Position numbers and translations under genes: made by a program. A stretch of DNA of 64,000 nucleotides from Bagarius yarrelli (taxonomy: Eukaryota > Chordata > Actinopteri > Siluriformes > Sisoridae): NCBI GenBank assembly GCA_005784505.1, contig VCAZ01000054.1, forward strand, positions 2,077,067 to 2,141,066, given 5' to 3'. The notes below the pieces were generated by a model. The model was given only the letters and a program-made list of their open reading frames with translations, searched no databases and had not been told where the DNA came from. Positions 11,451 through 24,474 of the stretch are shown here, in pieces; the stretch's first letter is position 1; each line of letters starts with the position of its first letter.

Positions 11451-12282
11451 GCATGACCAACAACCTTCATGCTTTCCACATCCTGTTTGCTTCATAAAAG
11501 TTCTCATAACACTGAATATTTAATCCTTTTCGGGCTTTTGTGGGTTGAAAAACAGAAATAACACACTTTAAAATAACATATTTCAAATATTAATAGTCTG
11601 TAGTAACAGCTTGTTCACATAGATGTGTACAGCTTAAGCGCTCCTGATAATAAACAGATGAAACTCTGTCAGGAGAGGCTTTTTTAAACAAGTATTAATG
11701 GAAGGAGTCTCCAGTGTCAGAGGGGAAGCAGGAACAGTGAATTTTCTGACATCCTCGGGACAGGAAAACTTTGTAACAGAAGAAGTATTTAAGTGTAACC
11801 GGAGAGTTTTTTTTTTTTCAAAATTTTGTCTGTTATAGAAGCATATAATAGAAGATATTAAAATAATCATAAATCAATATTTTTAAACCTAAATCTCAAA
11901 CATTATGAAAAGAAATCCTATTTTATTTTTAAATCAGAATGGCATGGATTAGTAAACATATGTGTTTGTTTGAAAAACAGAGATGGACAGTAATGCTGTT
12001 TTAATAGTGATATTAAATTACAACGGCCTTGTGAAACTAACCCTGTCTGAAAAAACACCTTGACAATCCTTAAACAATATTATACTATAGAAGACATATA
12101 GCATCCTGCATGAATGCCTCCTCTACATCTAAACGATATGACAAAAAACGATATAGTGTGGCTTTCCCCTAAGAAGCACTTTAATAATGCAATTTAATGA
12201 CCCACTTTAGGTCTGCGGGACCTCTTGCTATGTCTCATAGCGCTAGAGCTCTAGTGGAGCATGTGTTATAGCATATCATTAA
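11451..12282. other. Intergenic, nothing recognised
   Basis: AT-rich, no exon or named repeat. Confidence 0.5.
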
Positions 12283-12727
12283 CGACGTCCAGCAGATGCC
12301 CTTATCTTACTTACATTTATTTCTTCTACACAACTAAGAAAATGGGGGTTAAGGACCTTGCTCAGGGGCCCAGCAGTGGTGGCTTGGTGGTGAAAATCAA
12401 ATCCCGGTCTTTCTGGTATCAGTCCAACAGCTTATCCACTTCCCTCAGCATTTAGCAGACGCTCTTATTCAGAGCGACTTACATTCAATTTTCATTTATA
12501 CAACTGAGCAATTGGGGGTTAAGGGCCCAGAGCGACTTACATTATATTTTTATTTATACATTTTATTTTTTTACATTTTTATTTTATTTTCATTTCTACA
12601 ACTGAGCAATTGGGGGTTAAGTGCCTTGCTCAGGAACCCAGCAGTGGTAACTTGTTGGTACTGGGAATCGAACCCGGATCTTCCAATTTACAGACCAACA
12701 CCTTAACCACTAGACTACCACTTCCCC
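12283..12727 (-). mobile_element. Cluster of tandem/nested tRNA-derived SINE copies
   Basis: Three body/tail modules follow one another, each with 'cattgggggttaagg(g)ccttgctcagg' or 'agagcgacttacatt' sequence. The last copy keeps a full tRNA-like head. On the minus strand it reads gggaagtggtagtctagtggtt (A box) and later ggttcgattcccag (B box), an internal RNA polymerase III promoter. Confidence 0.85.
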
Positions 12728-13156
12728 ACACCTCTGCAAACCCACTGGCACTGAGTGTGTGAGAGCACAGAGGGCAGAGGAACGGCTTGGTTTTCAGGGT
12801 TAATAAGCTTTCTCTTGTTTAATTGTCACTGATGATCACCTGTAGTTCTGCGTCACAGCAGACGGTGGAGCCAGAGGTGAGGCATGAACTGTAGCTTGCG
12901 ATCTACTGTAGGTGTTCATGATGGTGATGGTGTAGGAGAAAGTTAGGAGGATGTCAGTGAAGCTTTAAGCTGCAGAGTTCTTCTGTGGAAGACATGTTGC
13001 TTCAGCAAAATTCATATGAGACTCATTGCCGAAGTTCACCGTCTCAGAGGTCGACTTTTTTTACAACATCCAGTCACTTTGGATATTTCCAACGAGATCA
13101 AAAAGTTGCATAAGCATCTTCATACAGCCTACTGTCTCTGCTTTTCTTATGAATGA
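12728..13156. other. Intergenic, nothing recognised
   Basis: Non-repetitive, no exon signal. Confidence 0.5.
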
Positions 13157-13200
13157 AGCAGAGAGAAAGAGAGAGAGTGAGAGAGAGAGAGAGAGAGACA
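13157..13200. repeat. (GA)n microsatellite
   Basis: GA tract with minor interruptions. Confidence 0.85.
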
Positions 13201-13229
13201 GAAAAAGCGAGCAAGTGTAACAAAACAAG

Positions 13230-13900
13230 AGAGAGGCAAAAAAAACCCTTCCTTTTGAAAGCCTTTGAACGGCTGTATGCTCCTAAGTGTGACAGGCATG
13301 CAAAAGGCGTGTTAATGCGCACGGCCTGAATGGACATCACAGAGACCTGATGGACTCCATGCGGCTCTCGGCCTGCGGGCTTCAGCACGATGACGGCTGA
13401 TGTGATCTCGCTGACACTGGCAGGGGAAAATACAAAGACGACAACTCCCCCTCCAAATAGTAACGGTGCTCACGAAGGACCCCCGATTCCCCCATCATTG
13501 CCTTCCTCCTCTATCCCTCGCACCCTCCCAGCCTGGCATAAGGCTCCGGCCCTTCATCCTTCAGCTGCCTTCGAAAAACTTCCTGAATAAATTCGATCTG
13601 AATGACAGGGGCACCCGAACAGTATGATATGCCATTATTTCTGTCAATAAAAAAATGTCCCCGGCTTTGTATGTAATGTACAGCCTTCTGTCCTCCAGAC
13701 GCAGAAAAGAGCGAGGCAGAGTGGGCGAGACAAAACAAAATGCCCTCCTCTGGGACTTTTTTTGTGTCTCTTTCTTTGTTATACAGGGGAAATAGTAGGA
13801 GGCAAAAAGTTGTCCGATGGCTTTGTCTCATATTTGCAGCCCAGCTTGAGCGGCATGTCTTTTGTTAGGCACTGTAAAGGCTAAAGTCAAAAAGGGTCTT
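13230..13900. promoter_or_regulatory. Candidate conserved non-coding block
   Basis: About 670 bp of repeat-free, mid-GC DNA in an otherwise AT-rich, repeat-laden flank. Open frames occur on both strands (for example at 13390-13590) but have no splice sites and no recognisable protein similarity. Read as possible ptf1a regulatory DNA from composition only. Confidence 0.3.
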
Positions 13901-14349
13901 GTGTCATTTTTTTGTTTTAGGACGCAGATGATCCAGAGGAAAGTTGGCTAAAGACAGAGAGCAGCAGGCTAAAAGGTGACGTTGATACCCTGACAGTTTT
14001 TTTTTAGTTAATGTATCAGTTTAAATTTGGCATGTTTTAAGGTTTTTTTGGAAGAGTAAAGTCAGCATAAAAACAATGATATGCTAACAATACTGTGATC
14101 CACTAACACTGTTGTAATCTTTAATAGCGTTAAACATTCAAAAGCCAAATGTTCATTAAATTATAATTTTTTTTTATTTTCCCTCCATTTTTAGGTGAAT
14201 ATTCTTTTCAAATTTTGGACAAAAATGGTTGGACATAAAGTCTTCACTGTAGGTGCTTTGTTATCAAAATTATGCATAGTGTATATAAGTAGTGTATATA
14301 AGGTGTTTACTATATTGATTACCATTAATGTACAAAAAATAAGAAAGAA

Positions 14350-14530
14350 GTGGTAGCTCAGTGGTTAATTTGTTGGACTGCTAATTAAAAGTTTGTGGGT
14401 TCTATTCCCTGGACGACCAAGCTGCCACTGCATCTTTAACCCTCAAGTGCTCATATGGAAAAAAAATGAGATAACTGAAAGTCGCTTTGAATAATAGTGT
14501 CTACCACATGCCAGAAATGTAGATGTTAAT
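14350..14530 (+). mobile_element. tRNA-derived SINE
   Basis: Head with A box (ggtagctcagtggttaa) and B box (gggttctattccc), then ccaagctgccactgc, a degenerate caagtgctcata body and a tail agtcgctttgaataatagtgtct. Near full length but diverged. Confidence 0.85.
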
Positions 14531-16500
14531 GTGAAAGATTAGATGTTAATATCATGATCTAAATATACCAGAATATCCAACTCTATTTAAATTCTAAAAA
14601 ACACCTAAAACTCCAATCAACTCAAATCCATGATCATGGCTGCTTTCGAACACATGTTAGCTCCAGCACAAAACTAAAAACAGGGAAATGCAGGACAGCA
14701 GAATTGTCTTGGCTGATCAAGGCAATTTTACTTAAAAAAAGGTTAATTAAAACTATTAACGTTTACGCTGTTATCTATTCTGGTCTGATCTGAATACAAT
14801 GTTTGTGGACACTTTACAGATCATGGCTCTGATCCTGTAGCGTGCACTGCGCTGTGTGTGAGAAGCAGGTAAACAGCAGACAGGTGTATTTTCGAAGGTC
14901 AGCTCTTTATCTGTCTCAATATTTGATCTTTACTCATTGCTTATGTAACTTTGGTAACCATCTGAATATTTTCCCCCAGGGATCATGACCGGGTCCTTAT
15001 ACAGGAGAAAGACATCGAGTGACCGGATAAACTAAACTGCTCCTAATCCTGCTTTCTTTTCAGTTTTGTTTATTTTAGAAGAACATCATGTCCTTTGATA
15101 CATTTCTATAGAAAAAGCCAAAGAACTACGTGTTTAAAAGCTTTTGCATGGGCTGTGACTAACCTTAAGCGAGAGAAAGACATGCGAATGCACATGGCAC
15201 GCAAACACATGGCCCTTTAACCCAGTGGTCAGCGTTTGGTCAGAGTGTACGAGTGGTGGTGTCAGGGACGGCGGCCTGAGGCTTTCATAGTAGCGATGAC
15301 CACTGACCTGAAACTTAACACAAGAACAAAGAGTGTTCACCCAAACTTCTGCCTGCTTTATCAACACCTACGCTGGGTTTCGAGCTTATTTCTCAGTTTA
15401 ATCTCTTTCACTATCTCTTTGTTGTTATTGTTACAAATTATGTAGTTAAAAAATGACATCAGAGGCTGAGAGGATTCCAATTTCTGCAAACTCTATGACA
15501 TTTTATCAGAGACAGAATCAATCAAATGAATGTCAGTTAGGACAAATATAATAAACGGCAGCTAAAAAAACTTAAAAGAAAATGAAAACAAAAAGGTAAA
15601 TTGGATAAATTTAGCTGGCAAATTACGAAAATAAATAAAGGATTTCATTATTTGTCACATATCAATTATCTATTATTTTTTTTCTTCTGTATTTAAACAA
15701 TTGTTGAAAATAAGCAGAGACGTGTGTTGAAAGGCATCTTGGGGAACTTGTGTATTCAAGTTAAGGTCATGAGAAAAATGTTGCCAAGCAACGAGGGACG
15801 ATAGACTCAGAGCTTTAGCTATTTCAGGACTAATGATCGTAGTAGCTAGCACATAGCTGTTTGGCTACAGCAGTTAAGCTTGCGATCATAGCTAGTATTT
15901 TATTAACATATCTAAGGTAAATGTTGCTATTTCTGACTGCCACATCCTAGCTAGCTAAATAAAAACATGTGTGAAATTTTGCCTCTATTAAGCCTTTTCC
16001 TGGTAATTCACCAACACATCTGAGGTAAAAGCTGAAGGTCTGTCCTCTTTCTCGTATCCCTACTACGATATTAGGTACAGTAGCTAATATTTCACTTTTA
16101 TTCATTGGGTAGTTTTTCACCTCAGTAGAAGTGTGATTAAAGTTTTTCACCTCATTTTTATTAGTGTGATTCAACAGCATCTGAATTTTTAATTAATGTT
16201 GGTCAACATGTCTTTTTTTTAAAACCTATATATATTTTGGTCTTTTTTTTTAAAACCTTATACATATTTTGGTTTACATTGATTGTTTTTGAAGAGTTTT
16301 TTTTTTTTTTCAAACCAACCATCTAAATAGCAAAATTATTATACAGCATCTTCATGCAAACACGATGAACACACAGTTTATGATATATATGATATGATGT
16401 ACAGTAGATCATATGGCCAATGAAAATTCCTGTTTACTCTGTCCATTTGGCCCATAAAGTTTCTGAAGAGGAATCGATCGGGTTCTAAAGAGATACTGTG
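14531..16500. other. Intergenic, nothing recognised
   Basis: No exon seen. A short direct duplication around a poly-T/aaaacc motif lies at 16212-16272, and a T run near 16298. Confidence 0.5.
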
Positions 16501-16519
16501 GCAGGTTTAAATAATTTCT

Positions 16520-17570
16520 TTAATCTGTATTGCCCACAGTCGAGCCATTACCTTTTACCAGAAATGTTTGCCATGCACTCACTTGGACAAATATGGCAGC
16601 ATATGTCAGGTAAAGGTGAGGATAATTGTTAGCCTCACCCGCCATCAGATTGCTGCATTGTTGTCTGAGTTAGCACAGGGGGGCATGCCAACAGAGCGGG
16701 CCTCTTAACCTCATCGATTGTCGAGCAACTGGCAAATGAGAGCGATGAAGCTAAATCATTTTATTACCACATCTTATCTGGCTTGCTGTCATGTCCCAAT
16801 TGGTAAACCACTGGCAGAGTGTTGTACAGTGGCATTATTTATGGCACAGTTTATCTTTAACTGCAGCTGTAAAGATGGAGTGCATGTGTGATCGCAGCCT
16901 CAGTGCGGTGTTAAGTGTGGCGTCATGCCAACAGTTGGATTATTGTCAGCACAGCGTGCGGTTGAATCAACCACCACTTTGCCTCACCACTGACTCAAAC
17001 AAGCGCTGACCTTCTTAGTCAACTATTTCACTGCAAGAATATTGAAGTGTTTTCATTTACATGCTATTAACCAAAGAACAAAGCCAACCATGTTGACGAC
17101 TGAAAAAAAACCCACACACTTGTACCAGCTCCAAATTAACTTAAGTGCTGGTTAGCAAGTAAGATATTGTGTGAAAATGGCGAGCGATCCCCAGGCACCG
17201 CACACAACTAAACGAATTTAAGCTCCTCACAATGACTGAAATTAAAATATGAACGGCTGAGTGAAAGAGTGAGCCTTGCTCTATGAATGCCTTTCAGTTT
17301 TGGCCACACAGAAGCCAGGAGGTTAAAAGTCTCCGCCTGACCTGGCAGGGTTGCTGGGAGACAAGCAGCGAGGGCTCTTTTCCAAGATGGCAAATTTACG
17401 CAGCAATCAAATGGTCATATTTAACACAGGGCAAGAAATCCACTGCCACTTCAGTCTGAGAATAGAACTGGTGTTATCAGACTCTTCTGGGCTTTATGTG
17501 CCGTTTAAGAGCCACATGACGCTAAACAAATCATATCCAAGGAAAAGCAAATAAAAAAGCTTTATCCGCT
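16520..17570. promoter_or_regulatory. Candidate conserved non-coding cluster
   Basis: About 1 kb of repeat-free DNA with balanced composition and many ATTA/TAAT and CANNTG-type motifs (for example CAGCTG near 16863). It lies roughly 19 kb downstream of ptf1a. No splice-competent exon fits. Conservation cannot be tested here. Confidence 0.3.
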
Positions 17571-17668
17571 CTGAGTGTATTATAAACAAAGATGTAGACT
17601 CACACACCTGACCTGGACAATTAAGGTTCTGTGGATTATTTGTATTTTAACTATTATATTAACTATTA

Positions 17669-17766
17669 AATTAATTTACATGTACCTATTATTTTTTCCC
17701 CCAAAAGAATTAACTATTATATTAATTCTTTTGGGAAAAAAATAATAGGTTCATGTAAATTAATTA
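17669..17766. repeat. Near-perfect hairpin, about 45-bp arms
   Basis: The left arm (aattaatttacatgtacc ... cccaaaagaattaa, 17669-17713) is the reverse complement of the right arm (17722-17766) except for about three differences. The loop is only about 8 bases (ctattata). Confidence 0.9.
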
Positions 17767-20700
17767 ATAAAAATGTAGAATTTTTTCTGCATGCATCTGG
17801 ATTGTACTCCCTCCAAAATCTGTCAATTGTCTATATATTTAAAAATGTTTGTTAATTAAAGATTTAATTTCAGACGTGTGGCCTTAATTTCTATGATGGG
17901 ATTAAACATCAGAATTTATTCATATATTTATAAGTCTACATTTAATTTGTATATTTATTTTTTTTTTGTAAAAAAATCTGGTAGCTATATACATCTGGTA
18001 GCTACATTATATACATTACATATCCTATACATTACTGAATAAACTGAGAAGCAGATTTCAGACTTTATAGCATTAACATGTTCTTGTTAGCTTCACCGAC
18101 TCAAAGACACACTATCATCAGTGTTGATGTCTTATTCTGCTCTGTACCTGAGAACAAGGAGTTTGATGTTGGGTAGCAGGTGGTGTCCAAACAAACCTCC
18201 TGTGCAAAAGCTCTGGTTAAAAACCCACTAATAAAGACATCCGTATGTCATTTCAATCTCCACTCAATGGCATTGTCCATATTTAGTGTCGAAGTTCACA
18301 GTGCCACCTATTCAATCCTGCCCACCTTCTTTGTTGAACAGCCTCTTTTGTGTCATGCCTGACAAACTCAATGTGAAGGTCTACCACAGAGGTTATGCAT
18401 AAAAATGTAAAACGAAAAAATGACGTTTTTTTTCTCCCCTCCACATTATTTTTGGTGACTTTGATCAATGGGGCAGTGAATGTGTTGCGCTTGCTGAAGA
18501 GCCGGTGTGCTCAGCTGGGTGTTCGCTTGGCCTCTGTGAAAAATTTGGGCTTTCAGATTGAAACTGGCCTTCCACAAGACAAAGCCAGCAATCTAAAGCA
18601 CCACCGGCTGACCACTGCGCTGCCTGTCTAAAAAGCCTCACTACTGTAGATAAATGTGCATGGCGGTTCATTTATTTGGGTGAAATAACGTTATTCATGA
18701 GAGTAATTCGCCACAGTGAAATGGATGGAGCTGAGGAAGTGATAGATCATAGATAATTAGGCAGCTATGTATGCAGCTTTTGTACACTTCTCATCAACAA
18801 TAAAACAGCTTGAGAGCAGTATGATAAGGTTTTGTTTGATTTTCAAGATTTTATAGATGAATTTCTACTTTCAGCTCCTCTCCATTGAATCCCACCCCAG
18901 GAGATTTATAATATTAATTAACTAATGAACAAACCTGACAAGACCATGTCTTGTGGCTTGACGCTGACCCCACTACAGAATCCTCTTTTGCCTCAAACCT
19001 TAATCCCTACCTAAGTAATATTCTCTCTATTTATAATAAATAAAATGAAAAATTAAACTCTCTTAAAATTAAATTAACTTTTTTTTTATTTAAAAAAATC
19101 CATATATGTAACATAAACATCTATTCCAAAAAGCTACAATTTATTATAAAAATGATTAAAAATAAAAAATCTTTAGCATTCACACTGCAAATTCTAAGGA
19201 AGAATAAATATCAGAACTCAAGAGACTTTAAATTCATCCTAAAAGTTTGTTTAGGAAATTAATTCCCTTTACACCAGCAGGTGAAGGCTGTCACTGTGTA
19301 CAGATTTGGGGCCACACCCACACATCATCCTGTCTACCTACAGTATCCCCAGGGGGGTCTAAACTTTTCCTATGCATCACTCAGATCAATCAGATACATA
19401 AACTTATGCATTTACATATTCAGTACCAGTTAAAATTATTTGGTTTTGATTTGAGATCAGCGGCATTTATGATGCATCACATCATCTCCACATAATTAAT
19501 AATTTGCCTAATCACAGGTCTATCAGTGGGTAATCTCCATCATTTAGAGAATCCATCTCATGTGGAGGTTATTTTCAATTTTTTTTTTATCACACAGACT
19601 GTTTGAGAATTTGAACAGGATTCTATTGTATCCTTAAACAGAAATAATTAAACTATAACCACTTTAACCGGTCAGCGGTGTATGCTTTCAAAAACCTCTA
19701 GACTGGCCATGTGTTTCGGTCCCACATTTTCTCTGTTGTTATCTTCCCCTTCCACAGAGGACCAATCAGGAAAATGGTAAAAGACATCAATTCCACTGAA
19801 CACTAGCATCATGATGAGGTGAGGCCCTCAACACACACAGCACGTGTTTTATCTGACACATTTCAACTTGGCCTGGCTGTAGCTGGACTCTTACGGGTCA
19901 GGATCTCTCAGGCGAAGGACAGTCCAGCCATCAGTGGCGATATCAGAGTGCTAAAGTTAAGCCAGCAGCACACGCGGGGTCTCTGCTGTATTGATCACAG
20001 CCATGACACAGTGGTTAAAATACAACCGTCCGCACGACAGCACATCCGTCAAGTGCAGGCTTTTAACCCCGCCCCTTTCTCCTAAAACATGAATCTGCAC
20101 ATAAAACATTCTGCAAAACTGCCATTTCTATAGCACATGGGTATCATTTCTCTTTATCCTGCAGCCATACATTTTGGCCTTATTCGTCTTGCTTCTCTTT
20201 TAGCATTGTTCTTTTACATATTTTAGACAGAAACGCTATCGCTGCTACTGTTTCCTTTCCTTATCAAATAATGACAGAGGAAGGCGTTATCTAAAAGGTT
20301 TACTCAGCGTGCGCTATCAGTGTTGTCCAGCCATTAAGTATTCGTGTCCTCCTCCTCCTCCTGCTTCAGTCTCTTTTCATTCATGCTCTGGGAAAAGACG
20401 TGTTAAAGAGAGGATGGCGAGGTGGACCTGCTGCTGAAAGTTCTCGTTCTTTCCCTGATGTTGTAGTGCTTGGAGAGTTTGGAATGCACCAGGCAGCTGA
20501 CCTAACACACTGCCAGGCTGGAGTGGGTGAGGGGCTCGATGGCTGAATCGCAGCTTTACAATAGACCCTGTTTAAAGTCTACTTTATGATGCACTGTAGT
20601 GGCCGGTCATTGTAAAGTGTTCTTATCTGTGTCGATACTGCATGAAGCTTCGATACCAATTTAACTGCCTGGAGAGGTAATACCGACTCTGATACAGATA

Positions 20701-21744
20701 AGGATTGTCACAATGCAATAAATATAATGTCAAAAGAAAGACACATTATATGACTGTAGTTAATATAACAAATTAATAATGTTACCTGTCTTAAAAAAAA
20801 AATCTGTGGTGGAAATCATTACAAAATGCTCACACTGGAGACTCCTTTCATATCTGAATGTACAACACATTTGCATTTATTGCATATTAATCCGTGTTTC
20901 ATCATCACCTATGACACTGACCAGATCGTAGTCCAGATTTTAACAGTATGGTAAAATAAATGATAACATTGTATCTATATTAGATAGTGATTAGTCATTT
21001 TCCAGCCCTGGAAATTGGGTGTAAAGGTCTCCATGATTTGCTCCTTCCTTGATGGGTAACACTGGTTAGACCCTCATATAAAATGTATTAATTTACTAGA
21101 AAATTGTGATTAGGCAGAAAGTTAGACCAATAAAAATGCAGGATTGGAGAATTGTCTGCTATGTTGTATTTGGCTGAAGCAGTGACATGAGGTGTTGAAG
21201 CCTAAAGGCAAGCAAGCAACTGCTGATTAGTTTCTGATGTCAAAGCTGAAATCTTCATTAGTGTCCATGTTCAGTGCACCGTTTAAGCCCCACCACCGTC
21301 TTATAACCACAAACAAACACTGACACCTACTTCTTTTTCTTTACACAATGGGCATTTAAGAACTCTTCCTTTCACTCTTTTTGTGTCCTTCAGTTTGCAA
21401 AAACAAAAGAGGCCCTAGCAATAAAGACCAAGCTGACACCCTTTTTTTCACTTGTGTTAGTTGAACAACACATTCAGTGACCACTCTCTCCTTAAGACAC
21501 ACTAAAGCCCTGGCCTTTTGGATGTCTGAGATGACCTGAGCTGACCTGACCTTCACACCCATATGAGACTACACATTCAATCAGATTGCACCACTTAACT
21601 CAAAGCTCTGTGATCAGACACGCCACACCAAGTGGACAGTCGGCTTTGTGCTCTGTCCGATGACGTAATGATGTAGAAATGACATGCCAACACTTATTTT
21701 GACCATAGGTTTATCTAAGCCCTCGTGTGATGTTCATGTTTTTG
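17767..21744. other. Intergenic, no gene recognised
   Basis: No exon with splice sites. The repeat-free patches 18120-18650 and 19680-20080 could be conserved. The open frame at 19819-20085 lacks any recognisable domain or splice context. Confidence 0.5.
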
Positions 21745-21819
21745 TTCCCCAGCCAAGGTTCATGGGTCTGGTGCTGAGGCACCACAGGAGGAACAGGGAT
21801 TATGATGATTCTAAGGCTT

Positions 21820-22140
21820 ACGCTCTTCGGGGGCCCCCAAAGATCTGTTTTATTAGATCAGAGATATGTTTTAGGAAGCCCAACACAATATGTTTTAGGA
21901 AGCCCCACAACCGCCAGCCAGCCACTGTTGGGTCCTTGAGCAAGACCCTCAACCCTTCCTGCTCCAGGGGCGCTGTATCATAGCTGACCCTGCGCTTTGA
22001 CCCCAACTTACTAAAATAGGATATGCGAAAAAACTAATTTCACTCTGCTGTAAAAAAAAGGATATGTGACAAAATAAAGGCATTTAATTTTCATTAATTT
22101 AATATTCTTTCATGGGGCCCAAAATTGGTAGCGCCACCCC
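21820..22140. repeat. Dispersed 'gggccc-aaagatctgttttatta' repeat split by a SINE
   Basis: The left piece reads gggggcccccaaagatctg and the right piece catggggcccaaaattggtagcgcc, with a SINE between. Related copies lie at 24475-24600, 44360-44425 and 46305-46400. Confidence 0.55.
21905..22095 (+). mobile_element. SINE, second subfamily
   Basis: Body ccactgttgggtccttgagc, then gcgctgtatcatagctgacc and tail tgtgacaaaataaaggcat. The same subfamily occurs in reverse at 55555-55800. The head is missing. Confidence 0.75.
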
Positions 22141-22163
22141 TTGTCTGGTAAACCCACTGGGTT

Positions 22164-22508
22164 TTAATCAACACAGCCATAGTGATGTATGGAAAACACT
22201 TGTTTGGTTTCTATGCCATCCAGATTGTATGCTAAGATGTCTAATGTGTTAAACATTATTCCAGGGGGCCAGGGAAAGTTCATTGTATTGCAGCTATATC
22301 CAATCACCAGGTTATCCTTGTTTTTAATTTTTTTGTTTGCAGCATTATAATACTTTATAATCTCTGCTTTTTGATGCTCCTGGCCACAGATTCTCCGATC
22401 CATATGCAGTGTATTCATGAGTACTACATTTTTTCTGTTCTTTAAGCTAATAAGCCTGTTCTTAAAAGTCACCATCTTAGGTAGGTGCTCTGATCTTGGT
22501 TTCCACAA
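22164..22508 (-). pseudogene. piggyBac-like transposase fossil
   Basis: A 114-residue open stretch resembles the C-terminal half of the piggyBac transposase core. It has NRKNVVLMNTLH (the family's VVLLST-H segment), then IIKYYNA where the family has a YN-x-GGVD motif, then a YSC...PWP...MFNTLDILAYN segment matching the family's RRWP..FY.LLDIA.IN region. The GGVD catalytic surroundings are mutated (NKKIKN), and no start or full-length frame exists, so it is a dead fragment. The call is by motif order from knowledge of the family; no alignment was run. Confidence 0.6.
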
Positions 22509-22849
22509 TGCTGGGTCCTGAACCCAGTAGTAAAAAAAATTAAAACCAGTCCAAAACCCAGACGAGGGTTAGTTAGCTTGTTCCAATACTTCTTTATGTT
22601 CCATTATTTCTATTTGCAATGTATAGTTTACAGCAATAGGACAATAAGCGAATTAAACACGAGTGTCATGATATAGATCAGATTTTACACACTGCATCAA
22701 CACTGTCAGAAACAGACGGTGCTCTAAAGGAGCTTTTGATACACAAGTATATGTTCTCATTCATGTGAAAACTCCTTCAAGATCTTCAGTTTGAAATCAT
22801 TAAATTAGGGAACAGCATTTAGGCTCTTTAAACTCGAATGCGTTTCTAT

Positions 22850-23390
22850 TAACAGGCGTGTATTGAGGTAGCTGAGGCACCACCATGTCCCTACAAATGA
22901 AGCGTGCACCTGTAGCCTGCCACTACTACACATCAGAGGTTAACGCAGATCAGATTTTAACAGGTGCAAGGTTATTAGGCCTCTCGATCCAGCCCTTAAT
23001 TGCCTCCTGCTGATGAATATGTATAGGTTTGTGCTGGGTTTTTGTGATACGCAGCTCTCCATGTGGCTTTGTGTGTGAGTGAGAGAATAAACCCTACATC
23101 ACCTTATTCTGTCAGGGCAGCACCGGGTCACCTGTTACCATGAAGGAGACGCCGCAAGTGAATCTGACTGAAGTATCGAGCTGTGTAAATACAGAATTTG
23201 GGATTTGTTCTGCCTTGCAGATGGCTGATCAACACGCACGCTAATAATCTGATTATCATCTCATTTACAGAGCTCAAACACTTCATCCATGGAATGGCAA
23301 AATCAGCTGGTTTACATCTGATTAAAGCCTTAATTGGATTTCACACAATCTGGATTTCAACCCTAATAATTAGGAAATGTCTGTGATTTG
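22850..23390. promoter_or_regulatory. Candidate conserved non-coding block
   Basis: Repeat-free DNA with E-boxes (CACCTG near 22909, CAGGTG near 22959, CACCTG near 23130) and dense homeodomain-like TAAT/ATTA motifs (for example ctaataatctgattatc near 23240). It lies about 13 kb downstream of ptf1a. The mouse Ptf1a 3' neural enhancer is at a similar distance, but homology is untested. Confidence 0.3.
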
Positions 23391-24474
23391 TGCTAAAGGA
23401 TGATCTATACTCATGGCTGAACATTCAGAAAAATGACACAGTTATGAGACGGTTCTACGCTGCATTTAAGCAAGCAGAGTCTTGTGCTTCGAATTAACAT
23501 AAAAACAGCTCAAAGGATCATGTGGTATTGCTGTAACTGGTCTTATTAACCAAAAGATAATAAGAACAGGAACAAACTTATTCCAAGGACATTTAAAAAA
23601 TGCGATCATATATGGATAAGAAGGAAGGTGTTGTTCTTCGATCAATAAAAAACAGAATAGCTAGAAAATTGCTGTGATGTAAAAGGAATAAAAACAGCTT
23701 CAGTTGAACAGTAACTCTGCTTCTCCTGTTATTATTAGGTGCACAAACATCATATATTGCAATAGAAATGATCATTAATAATTGTTGTACGTCACTCACG
23801 CTTTACAGATAGAATTTTGTTTGTTTTTTTTGGTAGCAGCTAAAACGTTTACTACACTTGATTAGCGTTCTCATTTAGCTTACTATCCTAACATTGGCAT
23901 GATCTATGTGAGCGACTCCTTTTTCCACAATGTGCCCCATAATCTACTTTTGGCTGTTTATTGATTTTTTTGTTGATTGGTATCTTGGCTAATGAGCTCA
24001 GTGGTCAGGACCGAGTAAGATAACCGCACTCCTTAATTCCCTCGGTCAATACAGAAGCTCTCAGACAGGAAAGGCCAATGAACAGAAGCTAACAAATTAA
24101 TCTGCCAGATTACAGCGCTGTCCTGTGCACAGATTCGTAAGAGGGACAATAGACAAGTATCCAGTTCACCCCACAGACTAAAACCTACTCACCATATCTT
24201 CAAGGCACAAGGCAAACAAGCATCAGAGACTATAACCAAAAGAGAATTTAGAAAAGAAGCTGAACTAAAAACTTGATTATCAACTCCAGCACAGGAGCAC
24301 AACTTTACCCCAAGATTTCAGTTAGATAGTTCAGCAAATTGGTAGAATCTTCTAAATAATTTTTTAAACTTTTATAAAATCATAATTCAAATTTTCTATG
24401 GAAATCCGTTTTATGTTCTTTTTGACATTTTGGAAGGACATTTTACACATGATTGTAATAGCACACAGGAGCGG
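23391..24474. other. Intergenic, nothing recognised
   Basis: AT-rich, no exon or named repeat. Confidence 0.5.

Noticed and set aside
12640..12720. Possible genuine tRNA gene (A and B boxes)
   Set aside because: It is joined to SINE body and tail and cannot fold as a full cloverleaf with an anticodon arm.
19819..20085. 88-residue plus-strand open frame
   Set aside because: Not recognisable, without splice signals, and similar to chance frames in the flank.
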